Below, one piece after another: positions 56,446 through 64,000 of a DNA stretch of 64,000 nucleotides; positions within the stretch are counted from its first letter, which is position 1, and each line of letters begins with the position of its first letter. The DNA is taken from the NCBI GenBank assembly GCA_016716605.1, contig JADJWA010000001.1, positions 3,579,001 to 3,643,000 on the forward strand, read 5' to 3'. The position numbers and the translations under genes were made by a program. The notes beneath the pieces are model-generated. The model had not been told where the DNA came from. It was given only the letters and a program-made list of their open reading frames with translations, and made no database searches. Source of the stretch: Flavobacteriales bacterium (GTDB taxonomy: Bacteria > Bacteroidota > Bacteroidia > Flavobacteriales_F > PHOS-HE28).

Positions 56446-59400
56446 CGTGCCCGATGAAGTCGCGGGCATCGCCATCGCGTTCCACGATCACCTTCCACAC
56501 GTACACATCGATCACCGGCTCTGCACCTTCCTTGCGGCCGTCCCAGCCCACGTTCCGGTCCTCGGTGCTCCAGATCGCCAGGCCCCATCGGTCGAAGATG
56601 GTGAGCTTGTAGCGCCAGCCTTCATAGCCAGCGATGATCGGCCGGAACACCTCATTGCGGTCGTCGTTGTTCGGGGTGAAGGTGTTGGGGACGAAGATCA
56701 GCGGGTCACTGCCGACGGGTTGGATCTTGCAGATCGTATCCGGGCAGGTGAAACTGTTCACGGCCACGAGGCACACGGTGAAGAGCCCGCCATCGGCCGG
56801 GAAGAGGTGCAACGGGTGCGTCTCATCGCTGCCTTCCCCGTCACCGAAATCCCAAGTGTAGAGCACGGCGCCCTGGCTCAGGTTGCTGAACTGGATCGCG
56901 TTGCGGACGCTCACCAGGGTATCACCGGTGAAATCCGCGATCGGCGTCGGGTTCACCGTGATCGCATTCACGGCGATGAGCGTATCGGTGCACCCACCAG
57001 CGCCCGTCGCAATGAGCGTTACCGTGTATTGCCCCGGCTGGGCATAGCTGTGCAAGGGCGCATCGGCAAGGCTCTGGCTGCCATCGCCGAAGCGCCAGCG
57101 GAACGAGGAAGCGTTCTGGGACTCGTTGATGAACTCGATCGGGCGCCCCGCGCACGCGGGCTGCGGCTGGGCGGTGAAGGCCGCCACCGGTGAGGGATGC
57201 ACGGTGAAGTCCACCGCGTGCGTATCCGTGCAGCCGTACTGGTTCAGTGCCGTGAGCGTGACGGTGTAGGTGCCCGGCGCATCGAAGGTGATCTCAGGCT
57301 GGTTCAGCAAGGAGGCTTGCCCGTTGCCGAGGTCCCACGTATAGCCGATGGCGCCTTGCGATGCATTGATGGACTGGATCGTCACCGGCGATACGCAGCT
57401 CTGCGCCTGGGAGAGCGCGAAGAGCGCATCCGGCAGCGGATGGGCCACCACGTTGAGGCTCACCGTATCGGCGCAACCATTCAGATTCTCGGCGATCATG
57501 GTCACCGTGTAGGTGCCGGCCTGCGTGTAGGTGTGGAAAGGCTCGGCCTGGCCGCTGGAATTGCCATCGCCGAAGCTCCATTGGTAGAAGCTGGCGCCGG
57601 TGCTCTGGTTGGTGAAAGCCACGTCGAGGTCGATACAGCCGTTGTCGGGCGCTGGCGTGAATGCGGCCACGGGGGTTATGCTCACATTCACGAATTGGGC
57701 GATGGTGGCGGTGCATCCATTGAGCGCGCTCGTGATGGTGAGCGTGACCGGGAAGACCCCGCTGGTGGCATAGCTGTGGGTGGGCGAGGTGAGCGTGCTG
57801 GTGGTTCCATCACCGAATTCCCACTGCGAGCCGCTGATGCCGGGCGAGGTGTTGGTGAAGGTGAACTCTCCGCCTACGCAGGTGCCCTGCGGCGCCACGG
57901 TGAAGGAGGGCTGCGGCGCGGGGAACACCGTTACCTCCTGACTGTAGCTGTCATAGCCGCAACCGAAGGCCTCGAGCGTAATGGTGTAGGTGCCGGGCTG
58001 GTTATAGGTATGCGAGAGATCGGGTGCGATGCTCGTGTTGCCATCGCCGAGCGTCCAGTACAGCGCGGTATCGCCCGCCGTGAGGTGCGTGAGCTCCACG
58101 GTGAGCGGCGCGCAGCCTTGAACGGGATCCAAATTGAAGAACGAGGTGACCTGGTTGGGCAGCACCGTGATCGTGTACTGCGCGGTGTCGCTTCCGCAGG
58201 CGTTGCTGGCGATGAGCGTAATGGTGTAGGGCGTGTTCACCGTGTCGGCCGCATAGGCATGCGTGACGATCGTGGCATCCGATGCGCTCGTGGCGCCATC
58301 GCCGAAGTCCCATTGGAAGCTGTCGGGCAGGCCGTAGCTGACATTCGCGAAGGGCACCTGGCTGAAGGCGCAGTGCTCGTCCACGTTCGGGCCGAATACG
58401 GCCGTGGGCGAAGGCATCACCGTCACGTTGATCGTCTGCGCATCCGATCCGCAGGCATTGCTGGCGGTGAGCGTCACGGGATACACGACCGCATCCTGCG
58501 GATCCATCGGGAAGGTGAAGGGCGGAGGCCATTGAAGGGCGCTCGTCCCCAGCACGCCGAAGTCCCACCAATAGCTCAGGCCATCGCCCAACGAGTTGTT
58601 GTCGAAGTCAATGGTGAGCGGCCCGCAGCCGTTATCGGCGGAGAGCACGGGCTCCGCTTCGGGCACGTCCCACACGAGCACGGTGCTGGTGATCGTGTCG
58701 GTGCAATTGGCGCCGGTGCTCACCACGAGCGTTACATCGTAGGTCCCGGTCGCCGTGAACACATGGAAAGGCGAATCAGCGAACGATGCGCTGCCATCGC
58801 CGAAGTCCCATTCGGATCCGCTGTAGTTCGCGCTGGTGTTCGTGAACTGGAAGGGCACGTTGGCGCAGGCCACCGGTGCATAGGTGAAGCCCGCCACCGG
58901 CAGTGACTGCACGGTGACCGTGGCCGCATCGCTGTTGCTGCAGCCCGTGAGCGGATCGGTGTAATCGTAGGTGACCGGATTGCCGCCGGGCAGCGCGAGC
59001 ATCGGATCGAAGTTGCCGGCCGCATCCACGCCTGTGCCGCTCCACGTGCCTCCGGGCGGATCGGCGGTGAGCAATTGCACGCCGCCATCGAGGCACACGC
59101 TGATGTCGGTGCCCGCATCGACCACCGGCAGCGCATTCACCACCACAGTGATCTGATCCTGCAGCAAACAGGTAGCGGTGCCGAATGAATAGGTGAGCGT
59201 GTAGGAGCCCGGCACGTTCGAGCTCAGCGAGCCGCCGGCCGTCACTTGCGGAGAACCGCTCCAGGTGCCGCCCGCCGGTGAGCCATTCAACTGCAATGCG
59301 CCGCTGTTCACGCACACGCTGGTATCATTCCCCGCGAAGGCCGGGTTGACGATGGGCTGGATATCGACGGTGAGCTGATCGGTGGCCGTGCAACCGTTGC

Positions 59401-62400
59401 CATCGGTGAAGCTGTAAGTGAGCACATCATTCGCCACACCGTTGGGTGTGATCTCACCGGTGGGCGTCACCGCGATGGTGCTGCCGCTCCAGGTGCCGCC
59501 AGCGGGCGCCCCATTGAGCTGGTACGGGATGGGTTGATCGCAGAGCACCACATCCGGCCCGGCATTCACGTTCGGCAATGGGTTCACCGTGGCATCCACC
59601 GATGCTGAGGACACACAGCCGTTCGCGTTGTTGAACGTGTAGGTAAGCGTGTGCGTGGCGGGAGCGACCGCGCCTGGATCGAATTGCCAAGGAGGTCCGC
59701 TCACGCCGCTGCCGCTCCAGGTGCCGCCGACCGGATTGCCCACGAGCGCCGTCGGTGCTTCATCGGCGCATTGCGCGAATGCGGGCATCACGTTCAGCAA
59801 GGTCGCCGGCACCACGCTCACCACTACTTGATCGCTGGTGGCGCAGGTGCCCGTTCCATAGTTGTAGGTGACGTTGAAATTGCCCGTGTTGCTGGGCGTG
59901 AACCAACCACCCACGCCAGCGCCCACCCACGTACCGCCCGCGGGGCTCCATCCATTGAGCTGCACCGGTGTGTTGCCCTGGCAGATCGTGGCATCGGGAC
60001 CCGCATCAGCGAACACTGGCACAGCTTGCACGGCGATGTCCACTTGGTCCGAACTGGTGCACCCGTTCGCATTCGTATGCGTGTAGGTCAAGGTGACCGT
60101 GCCCAATTGACCAGGCGTGGGAGTGAACACGCCGCCCGCCGTCACCCCCGCGCCGCTCCATGTGCCCGGTGCGGGATTGCCGATGAGGTTCACCGGGATC
60201 GCCTGATCACAGAAGGTCTGGTCAGCCCCTGCGTTCACGATCGGCAAGGGGTACACCGTCACCGTGACCGTGGCGCTGCCGGGGCATCCGCCCAGATCGC
60301 CGCTCACCGTGTAGGTGGTGGTGAGCGCCGGACTGGTGGTGAGCGTGGGCCCTGTGCCGATCTGCGTGGCGCCGATGAACCATTGATAGTTGCCCGCGCC
60401 ATTGGCGGTGAGCGAGGTGCTCTGGCCGTTGCAGATCGCCGCGCTCGGCGGATCCACGGTCAGGGTGGGCGCGGCGATCACCTGCACATTCACCGTGGCT
60501 GCCGGCCCGGTGCAGCCATTGCTGATCGCCACCACGGCATACACGCCCCCATTGGCCGCGCTCACGTTGTTGATCGTCACGGACGGCGAGTTGCTGATCA
60601 CCGTGCCCTGCGGATTGGTCCATTGGAAGGTGGCCCCGGGAATGAGCGCCGCGCTCAACGAGAGGGTCTGCCCCGCGCATACCGGGCTGTTGCTGGCCAC
60701 CACCGGCAGCGGCGGCGCGGTGCCGATGGCGAGGTTCTGGTTCACCGTGGCATTGCCGCATCCATTGGTCACCGTGAGGGAAATGGTTGAATTGCCCGCA
60801 TTCGCATAGCACACCTGGCCCGGTGATGCGGTGTTCGCATTGGCGGGTGCACCGCCCGGGAAGGTCCAGGCGTAGGTGAGGTTGTTATCCCCGCATGGCT
60901 GCACGACGGCCGATGGATTCACGCATTGCCCCGCGCAGATGCCGGCCAGCGCGTTCATGTTCACCTGCGGCGGCGCATTCACGGTGATCACCTGCTGCAC
61001 CGGCGGCACGTTGCACGAATTGACCGCGCGGTACTGCACGGTGTAGGTGCCCGGCTCGCTGAAGAGGAACTGCGGCTGCTGGCTCTGGGCATTGCCGTTG
61101 GCGAAGCTCCACGCCGGTCCACCGCATGGTGAGGCCACGCCATTCACCGTCCACAAGTGCGTGAGCAGGCAATTCTGCCCGTAGGTGCTGGTGTTGGTGT
61201 TCACCGGCTGGTAGGGCGCGCAGCCCGGGGTGGGCAGGGTGAAGGACGGAACAGGCGGCTCTTCCACGCAGACGGTGCGCTGGAGGGTGTGCGTTCCGCA
61301 GCTATTGCCCGTGCGGTCGGTGATGGTGTAGGTGCCTGCCGCGGTGAACTGCACGCCGATGCTGGTGCTGCCATCGGTCCAAAGGCCGGGGTTCGCGGGC
61401 TGGCCATTGTCGTTGCCCAGGGTGCCGCTCGCAAGGGTCCAGCCGGCCAGCGGCGCAATGCTCCAGATGTTGCGCGGAGGCGTGGCACAGCCCGGAGCGG
61501 TGAGGCCGATGCTCTGGTCGGTGAAGGTGACCGTGGTATTCACGCAGGCGGTATCCGTGCTCTGCGTGAACTGCGCCTGCGGCGTCTCGCTCACGCGGAT
61601 AGGACCGATCTGCCCTTGGGTCTGGTCACAGGGATTCTGCGCGGTGAAGGTGACGTTGAGCTGCCCGCCCGGCAGTCCGCAGGTGCTGGTGAGATAGGTG
61701 TGGTTCACCGAGGCCGGCGGCGGATGGTTCAGGGTGATGCTGTTGCCATCACCGAAGTTGATGATGTAGGTGGTGCCCGGCGAATTGCCAGCCACACTGT
61801 TGATGTAGAAAGGCAGCGTGCCGCCGGTGCAGATGTTGGTGTTGGGGTCGGTGCTGATGCCGCCGCCCGGATTCGTGCCGAGGAAGACCTGGTACTGCTG
61901 GGTGCGCACGCAGCCGTTGCCGTAGGTCACCGAATAGGTCATCGTCCACAGGCCCTGGTTGTAGGTGTGGCTCAGGCTCCATCCCTGCGCGGGGTTCACC
62001 ACCGGACTGCCATCGCCCCAATTGATGGTGCGCGAGGTGCCGCCCGCCGTCTGGTCCGTGAAGCTGAAGTTCCACGAGCCGCTGGGATCGCAGATGCTGA
62101 AGGTGGTGAGGCCGTTGAAGGTGGTGATCTGCTCCGGGCCGGTGCTCGTGAGCTGCGCCGGTGGCGCCGCGTTCACGTTGACGGTCACCTGGTCGCTAGC
62201 GGTGCAGCCATCGTCATCGGTGACGGTGAGCGTGTACACCGTGTTCGTGGTGGGACTGGCCACCGGATTGGCGATCGCGGGATCGCTCAGTCCTGCGATG
62301 GGGGTCCAGCTATAGGTGTACGGCGCGTTGCCATTGCTCACGTTCGAATTGAGCTGCACCGATGCGCCCTCACAGATCGTCTGCACGCCGTTCGGCGTGG

Positions 62401-62491
62401 CATTCACGGTCATGTTGCACGGCTGCGCCCACCCCTCGCTGCAAGCGAAGCCCAAGACCGCAAGGGCCAAGGCCCTGAGAGTGAATGTCAT
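56429..62491 (-). CDS. Giant PKD-repeat surface protein with CHU_C gliding-motility C-terminal domain
   Basis: A 2020-residue secreted protein. The signal peptide (MTFTLRALALAVLGFACSEGWA) is followed by Ig-like/SprB-type repeats (TGTWSGAGV-type 'PxGGTWSG' modules in the middle third). A long series of PKD domains (YxWDFGDGxxS phrases such as QWDFGDGATSA, SQWEFGDGTTS, YQWSFGDGNSS, FRWRFGDGSQS) fills the last third. The end (LIFVPNTFTPNNDDRNEVFR, FDRWGLAIWST) is a CHU_C (type B T9SS) domain. Such proteins are large surface adhesins of Bacteroidota, and the PKD part resembles SprB-like or cellulosome-independent adhesins. ATG 62491 begins the signal peptide, 23 nt after a TAGTTTCG box. Confidence 0.93.
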   Translation of the reverse strand: MTFTLRALALAVLGFACSEGWAQPCNMTVNATPNGVQTICEGASVQLNSNVSNGNAPYTYSWTPIAGLSDPAIANPVASPTTNTVYTLTVTDDDGCTASDQVTVNVNAAPPAQLTSTGPEQITTFNGLTTFSICDPSGSWNFSFTDQTAGGTSRTINWGDGSPVVNPAQGWSLSHTYNQGLWTMTYSVTYGNGCVRTQQYQVFLGTNPGGGISTDPNTNICTGGTLPFYINSVAGNSPGTTYIINFGDGNSITLNHPPPASVNHTYLTSTCGLPGGQLNVTFTAQNPCDQTQGQIGPIRVSETPQAQFTQSTDTACVNTTVTFTDQSIGLTAPGCATPPRNIWSIAPLAGWTLASGTLGNDNGQPANPGLWTDGSTSIGVQFTAAGTYTITDRTGNSCGTHTLQRTVCVEEPPVPSFTLPTPGCAPYQPVNTNTSTYGQNCLLTHLWTVNGVASPCGGPAWSFANGNAQSQQPQFLFSEPGTYTVQYRAVNSCNVPPVQQVITVNAPPQVNMNALAGICAGQCVNPSAVVQPCGDNNLTYAWTFPGGAPANANTASPGQVCYANAGNSTISLTVTNGCGNATVNQNLAIGTAPPLPVVASNSPVCAGQTLSLSAALIPGATFQWTNPQGTVISNSPSVTINNVSAANGGVYAVVAISNGCTGPAATVNVQVIAAPTLTVDPPSAAICNGQSTSLTANGAGNYQWFIGATQIGTGPTLTTSPALTTTYTVSGDLGGCPGSATVTVTVYPLPIVNAGADQTFCDQAIPVNLIGNPAPGTWSGAGVTAGGVFTPTPGQLGTVTLTYTHTNANGCTSSDQVDIAVQAVPVFADAGPDATICQGNTPVQLNGWSPAGGTWVGAGVGGWFTPSNTGNFNVTYNYGTGTCATSDQVVVSVVPATLLNVMPAFAQCADEAPTALVGNPVGGTWSGSGVSGPPWQFDPGAVAPATHTLTYTFNNANGCVSSASVDATVNPLPNVNAGPDVVLCDQPIPYQLNGAPAGGTWSGSTIAVTPTGEITPNGVANDVLTYSFTDGNGCTATDQLTVDIQPIVNPAFAGNDTSVCVNSGALQLNGSPAGGTWSGSPQVTAGGSLSSNVPGSYTLTYSFGTATCLLQDQITVVVNALPVVDAGTDISVCLDGGVQLLTADPPGGTWSGTGVDAAGNFDPMLALPGGNPVTYDYTDPLTGCSNSDAATVTVQSLPVAGFTYAPVACANVPFQFTNTSANYSGSEWDFGDGSASFADSPFHVFTATGTYDVTLVVSTGANCTDTITSTVLVWDVPEAEPVLSADNGCGPLTIDFDNNSLGDGLSYWWDFGVLGTSALQWPPPFTFPMDPQDAVVYPVTLTASNACGSDAQTINVTVMPSPTAVFGPNVDEHCAFSQVPFANVSYGLPDSFQWDFGDGATSASDATIVTHAYAADTVNTPYTITLIASNACGSDTAQYTITVLPNQVTSFFNLDPVQGCAPLTVELTHLTAGDTALYWTLGDGNTSIAPDLSHTYNQPGTYTITLEAFGCGYDSYSQEVTVFPAPQPSFTVAPQGTCVGGEFTFTNTSPGISGSQWEFGDGTTSTLTSPTHSYATSGVFPVTLTITSALNGCTATIAQFVNVSITPVAAFTPAPDNGCIDLDVAFTNQSTGASFYQWSFGDGNSSGQAEPFHTYTQAGTYTVTMIAENLNGCADTVSLNVVAHPLPDALFALSQAQSCVSPVTIQSINASQGAIGYTWDLGNGQASLLNQPEITFDAPGTYTVTLTALNQYGCTDTHAVDFTVHPSPVAAFTAQPQPACAGRPIEFINESQNASSFRWRFGDGSQSLADAPLHSYAQPGQYTVTLIATGAGGCTDTLIAVNAITVNPTPIADFTGDTLVSVRNAIQFSNLSQGAVLYTWDFGDGEGSDETHPLHLFPADGGLFTVCLVAVNSFTCPDTICKIQPVGSDPLIFVPNTFTPNNDDRNEVFRPIIAGYEGWRYKLTIFDRWGLAIWSTEDRNVGWDGRKEGAEPVIDVYVWKVIVERDGDARDFIGHVTLLR

Positions 62492-62514
62492 GTATGGGCG
62501 CAATTCTGCGGGTG

Positions 62515-62522
62515 CGAAACTA
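62515..62522 (-). promoter_or_regulatory. -7 box (TAGTTTCG) for the PKD/CHU_C gene
   Basis: Minus-strand TAGTTTCG, the same octamer as at the SpoIID gene, 23 nt before ATG 62491. Confidence 0.55.
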
Positions 62523-62617
62523 CCGGGGCATTCACTTCCGGATGGGCAGCGAGACCCCGGGTTATCAACCGTGCCGCTGTAGATGGACGAGCGTCCAGCG
62601 GGGTCCGTTGCCTTCAA

Positions 62618-63268
62618 CTAGATCGACGAAAGCTGCCTTTGCACCGCTGAGCTCACCTCCAGTGCGCGATTGAAGACCATGAAGTGCCCACCGCCCGGAA
62701 TCACCACCGGCGCCTTCACGTGCGCGATGGGCATCAGCCGGTCGTGATCGCCGTGGATGTGTGCCAATCCCTTCACCGGTTGAGCCGGCCCCTCCCACCC
62801 CAGCACGGCAGCGATCTGGATTCGCAGCTGGGCCAACGGCATCGCGGCGGTGAAGGCATCAAAGAGCGCGATGTCCTCCCGCGTCTCCAGCCCCATCTGG
62901 TAGCGCACCATGGGCATCACGCGTTTCATGAAGGCCGGCGTGAGCAGTTTCTCCGCATGCGTGCCGCGGAGCAAGCGCAGGTGCATGGGCATCTCGTGCG
63001 GCCCCTTCCAGCTGCTGATGAGGATGGTCCGCACGGGCTTAGTGATCGCAGCCATCTCCTGCGCAACCATGCCGCCCATGCTCACGCCGATGAGGGCATG
63101 CGGCTTCGTGGCGTTCACGCGGCGAGCCAGCACCTCGGCGTAGTCGCGGAGCGTGCTGCCTTCCGGCATCTGCGGCCAATCCAATGCGTGCTCCTCATGG
63201 CCGGGCAATTCCAGCTTGCTGAAGAGGCGGCCATCGGCGCCGAGGCCGGGGAGCAGGTAGAGATCCAT
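62618..63268 (-). CDS. Alpha/beta hydrolase
   Basis: A 216-residue compact alpha/beta-hydrolase: MDLYLLPGLGADGRLFSKL (oxyanion region), LIGVSMGGMVAQEM (nucleophile Ser in G-x-S-x-G), a short lid, and HIHGDHDRLMPI (Asp) with GGGHFMVFN (His). No signal peptide, so it is cytosolic. The substrate is unknown. Its ATG lies close behind the end of hutH on the same strand; the natural hutH reading frame overlaps this start, suggesting coupling or a disturbed hutH end. Confidence 0.88.
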   Translation of the reverse strand: MDLYLLPGLGADGRLFSKLELPGHEEHALDWPQMPEGSTLRDYAEVLARRVNATKPHALIGVSMGGMVAQEMAAITKPVRTILISSWKGPHEMPMHLRLLRGTHAEKLLTPAFMKRVMPMVRYQMGLETREDIALFDAFTAAMPLAQLRIQIAAVLGWEGPAQPVKGLAHIHGDHDRLMPIAHVKAPVVIPGGGHFMVFNRALEVSSAVQRQLSSI

Positions 63269-64000
63269 GGCCTAGGGCCAACTCGCGCAGCATCGCTAGC
63301 GCCGCTTCCATCGGGCCGTGCATCACCACATCGTCGGTGATGAAGGGCACGCGTTTGCGCAGACCGGTCACCAAGGGCTTCCACGGGCTTGGCGCTGCGC
63401 AAAGGCCTGCGGAACTCCAGCGCTTGCGCCGCGGTGAGCAGCTCGATAGCGAGCACACGCTCCACATCATGCACGACATCCCAGGTCTTGATGGCCGCTG
63501 CGGCGCCCATGCTCACATGGTCCTCCTGCCCGTTGCTGCTGTCGATGGTATCGACGCTGTTGGGCATGCACCGCTGCTTGTTGGCGCTCACCAATGATGC
63601 GGCCGTGTACTGCGGGATCATGAAGCCGCTGTTCAAGCCGCTCTTCGCGACGAGGAAGGGCGGCAAGCCGCGCTGACCGCTGATGAGCTTGTAGATGCGG
63701 CGCTCGCTGATGCTGCCCAGTTCGGCCATGGCGATGGCGAGGAAGTCGAGCGAGAGCGCGAGCGGCTGTCCGTGGAAATTGCCCGCGCTGATGATCAGAT
63801 TGTCGTCGTCGAAGACCGTCGGGTTGTCGGTGACGGACTCCAATTCGCGCTGCACCACGGTGGCCACGTGCGCGATGGCATCGCGGCTGGCGCCATGCAC
63901 CTGCGGGATGCAGCGGAACGAATACGGATCCTGCACGTGGTGCTTCTCGCGCAGGGCGATCGCGCTGCCGGCGAGCAGTTCGCGCATGTGCCCCGCCACT
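63195..64000 (-). pseudogene. hutH: Histidine ammonia-lyase (HAL/PAL family), 5' outside window, frameshifted
   Basis: The C-terminal half of a MIO-dependent ammonia-lyase (His to urocanate plus NH3 in HutH). Visible landmarks are SAGNFHGQPLALSLDFLA, FMIPQYTAASLVSANK, SSNGQEDHVSMGAAAA and RVLAIELLTAAQALEFRRPL. The MIO motif (A-S-G) lies beyond the window. At about 63376-63382 the homology leaves this frame and continues in another (VTGLRKRVPFITDDVVMHGP to MEAALAMLREL). An extra base in the CCCTTGG stretch would explain this. Without correction the frame runs on as unrelated residues to 63115. HutH is favoured over tyrosine ammonia-lyase by overall similarity, but Bacteroidota PAL/TAL relatives cannot be fully excluded. 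Confidence 0.8.

Noticed and set aside
61157..62650. 497-codon plus-strand frame opposite the PKD protein
   Set aside because: A composition artefact of GC-rich repeats; no start context, no similarity.
63195..64000. Tyrosine ammonia-lyase feeding the 11-20 kb cluster
   Set aside because: It is 43 kb away and looks like HutH by overall similarity; no evidence links the two.

Overview
The window looks like chromosome from a GC-rich member of the Bacteroidota, most likely a Flavobacteriales-type lineage. The direct evidence is a Bacteroidota-type primary sigma factor (23376-24239), many promoter-like boxes of the form TAnnTT(T/C)G instead of Shine-Dalgarno leaders, several secreted proteins with C-terminal type IX secretion (T9SS) sorting regions, a choice-of-anchor L protein, and a 2020-residue PKD protein ending in a gliding-motility-type CHU_C domain. 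The lineage is inferred from these families; no taxonomic marker such as rRNA is present. No prophage, insertion sequence or CRISPR array was seen.

Layout. 1-5726: a frameshifted DMT-family remnant, a KefB-like cation/proton antiporter, a FAH-family hydrolase, and a KDO (lipopolysaccharide sugar) set in which kdsA is followed by an unusual transaldolase-CBS fusion and a KdsC-like phosphatase. 5734-11250 (minus): mnmA, a lipoprotein, a T9SS subtilisin, aat and a DUF2141 protein as a tightly packed operon, plus a MORN/YwqK-type repeat protein. 11354-19861 (plus): a compact run of MATE exporter, outer-membrane-like protein, C45 Ntn-hydrolase, PaaK-like adenylating enzyme, secreted protein, flavin halogenase-like enzyme, O-methyltransferase and hotdog thioesterase, which reads as a small specialised-metabolism cluster. 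19868-21345 (minus): a 17-residue repeat protein and a choice-of-anchor L T9SS protein. 21747-25766 (plus): HtrA/Deg protease, rpoD and a long-form GAPDH with terminators. 25925-33083 (minus): a tiny membrane protein, then comEC, an RlmI-like methyltransferase, SpoIID, lpxB, a membrane protein and surE.

33214-48635: RidA, tRNA-Leu(CAG), a PH-like membrane protein, an M23/LysM endopeptidase, a two-domain OlsF-like acyltransferase, NADP-isocitrate dehydrogenase, an outer-membrane protein, a GT22-like mannosyltransferase, a stand-alone transaldolase, a Sua5/YrdC protein, an esterase, an S9 peptidase, a DUF4920 protein, PAP2 and isoaspartyl peptidase. 48998-62491: a surface-protein region with a phage-type S74 chaperone domain joined to a T9SS tail, further T9SS or secreted proteins, a voltage-gated potassium channel with a zinc ribbon, and the giant PKD/CHU_C protein. 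62618-64000: an alpha/beta hydrolase and the frameshifted 3' part of hutH.

The most interesting items are (i) the transaldolase-CBS fusion in the KDO operon, where a transaldolase-like fold sits in front of the CBS pair normally carried by arabinose-5-phosphate isomerase KdsD and has several altered active-site positions; (ii) the halogenase/methyltransferase/ligase/Ntn-hydrolase cluster without ketosynthase or carrier protein; and (iii) a recurrent promoter box placed 4-9 nt from start codons, which predicts widespread leaderless transcripts. Two single-base frameshifts (near 158-161 and 63376-63382) may be assembly errors or real lesions.
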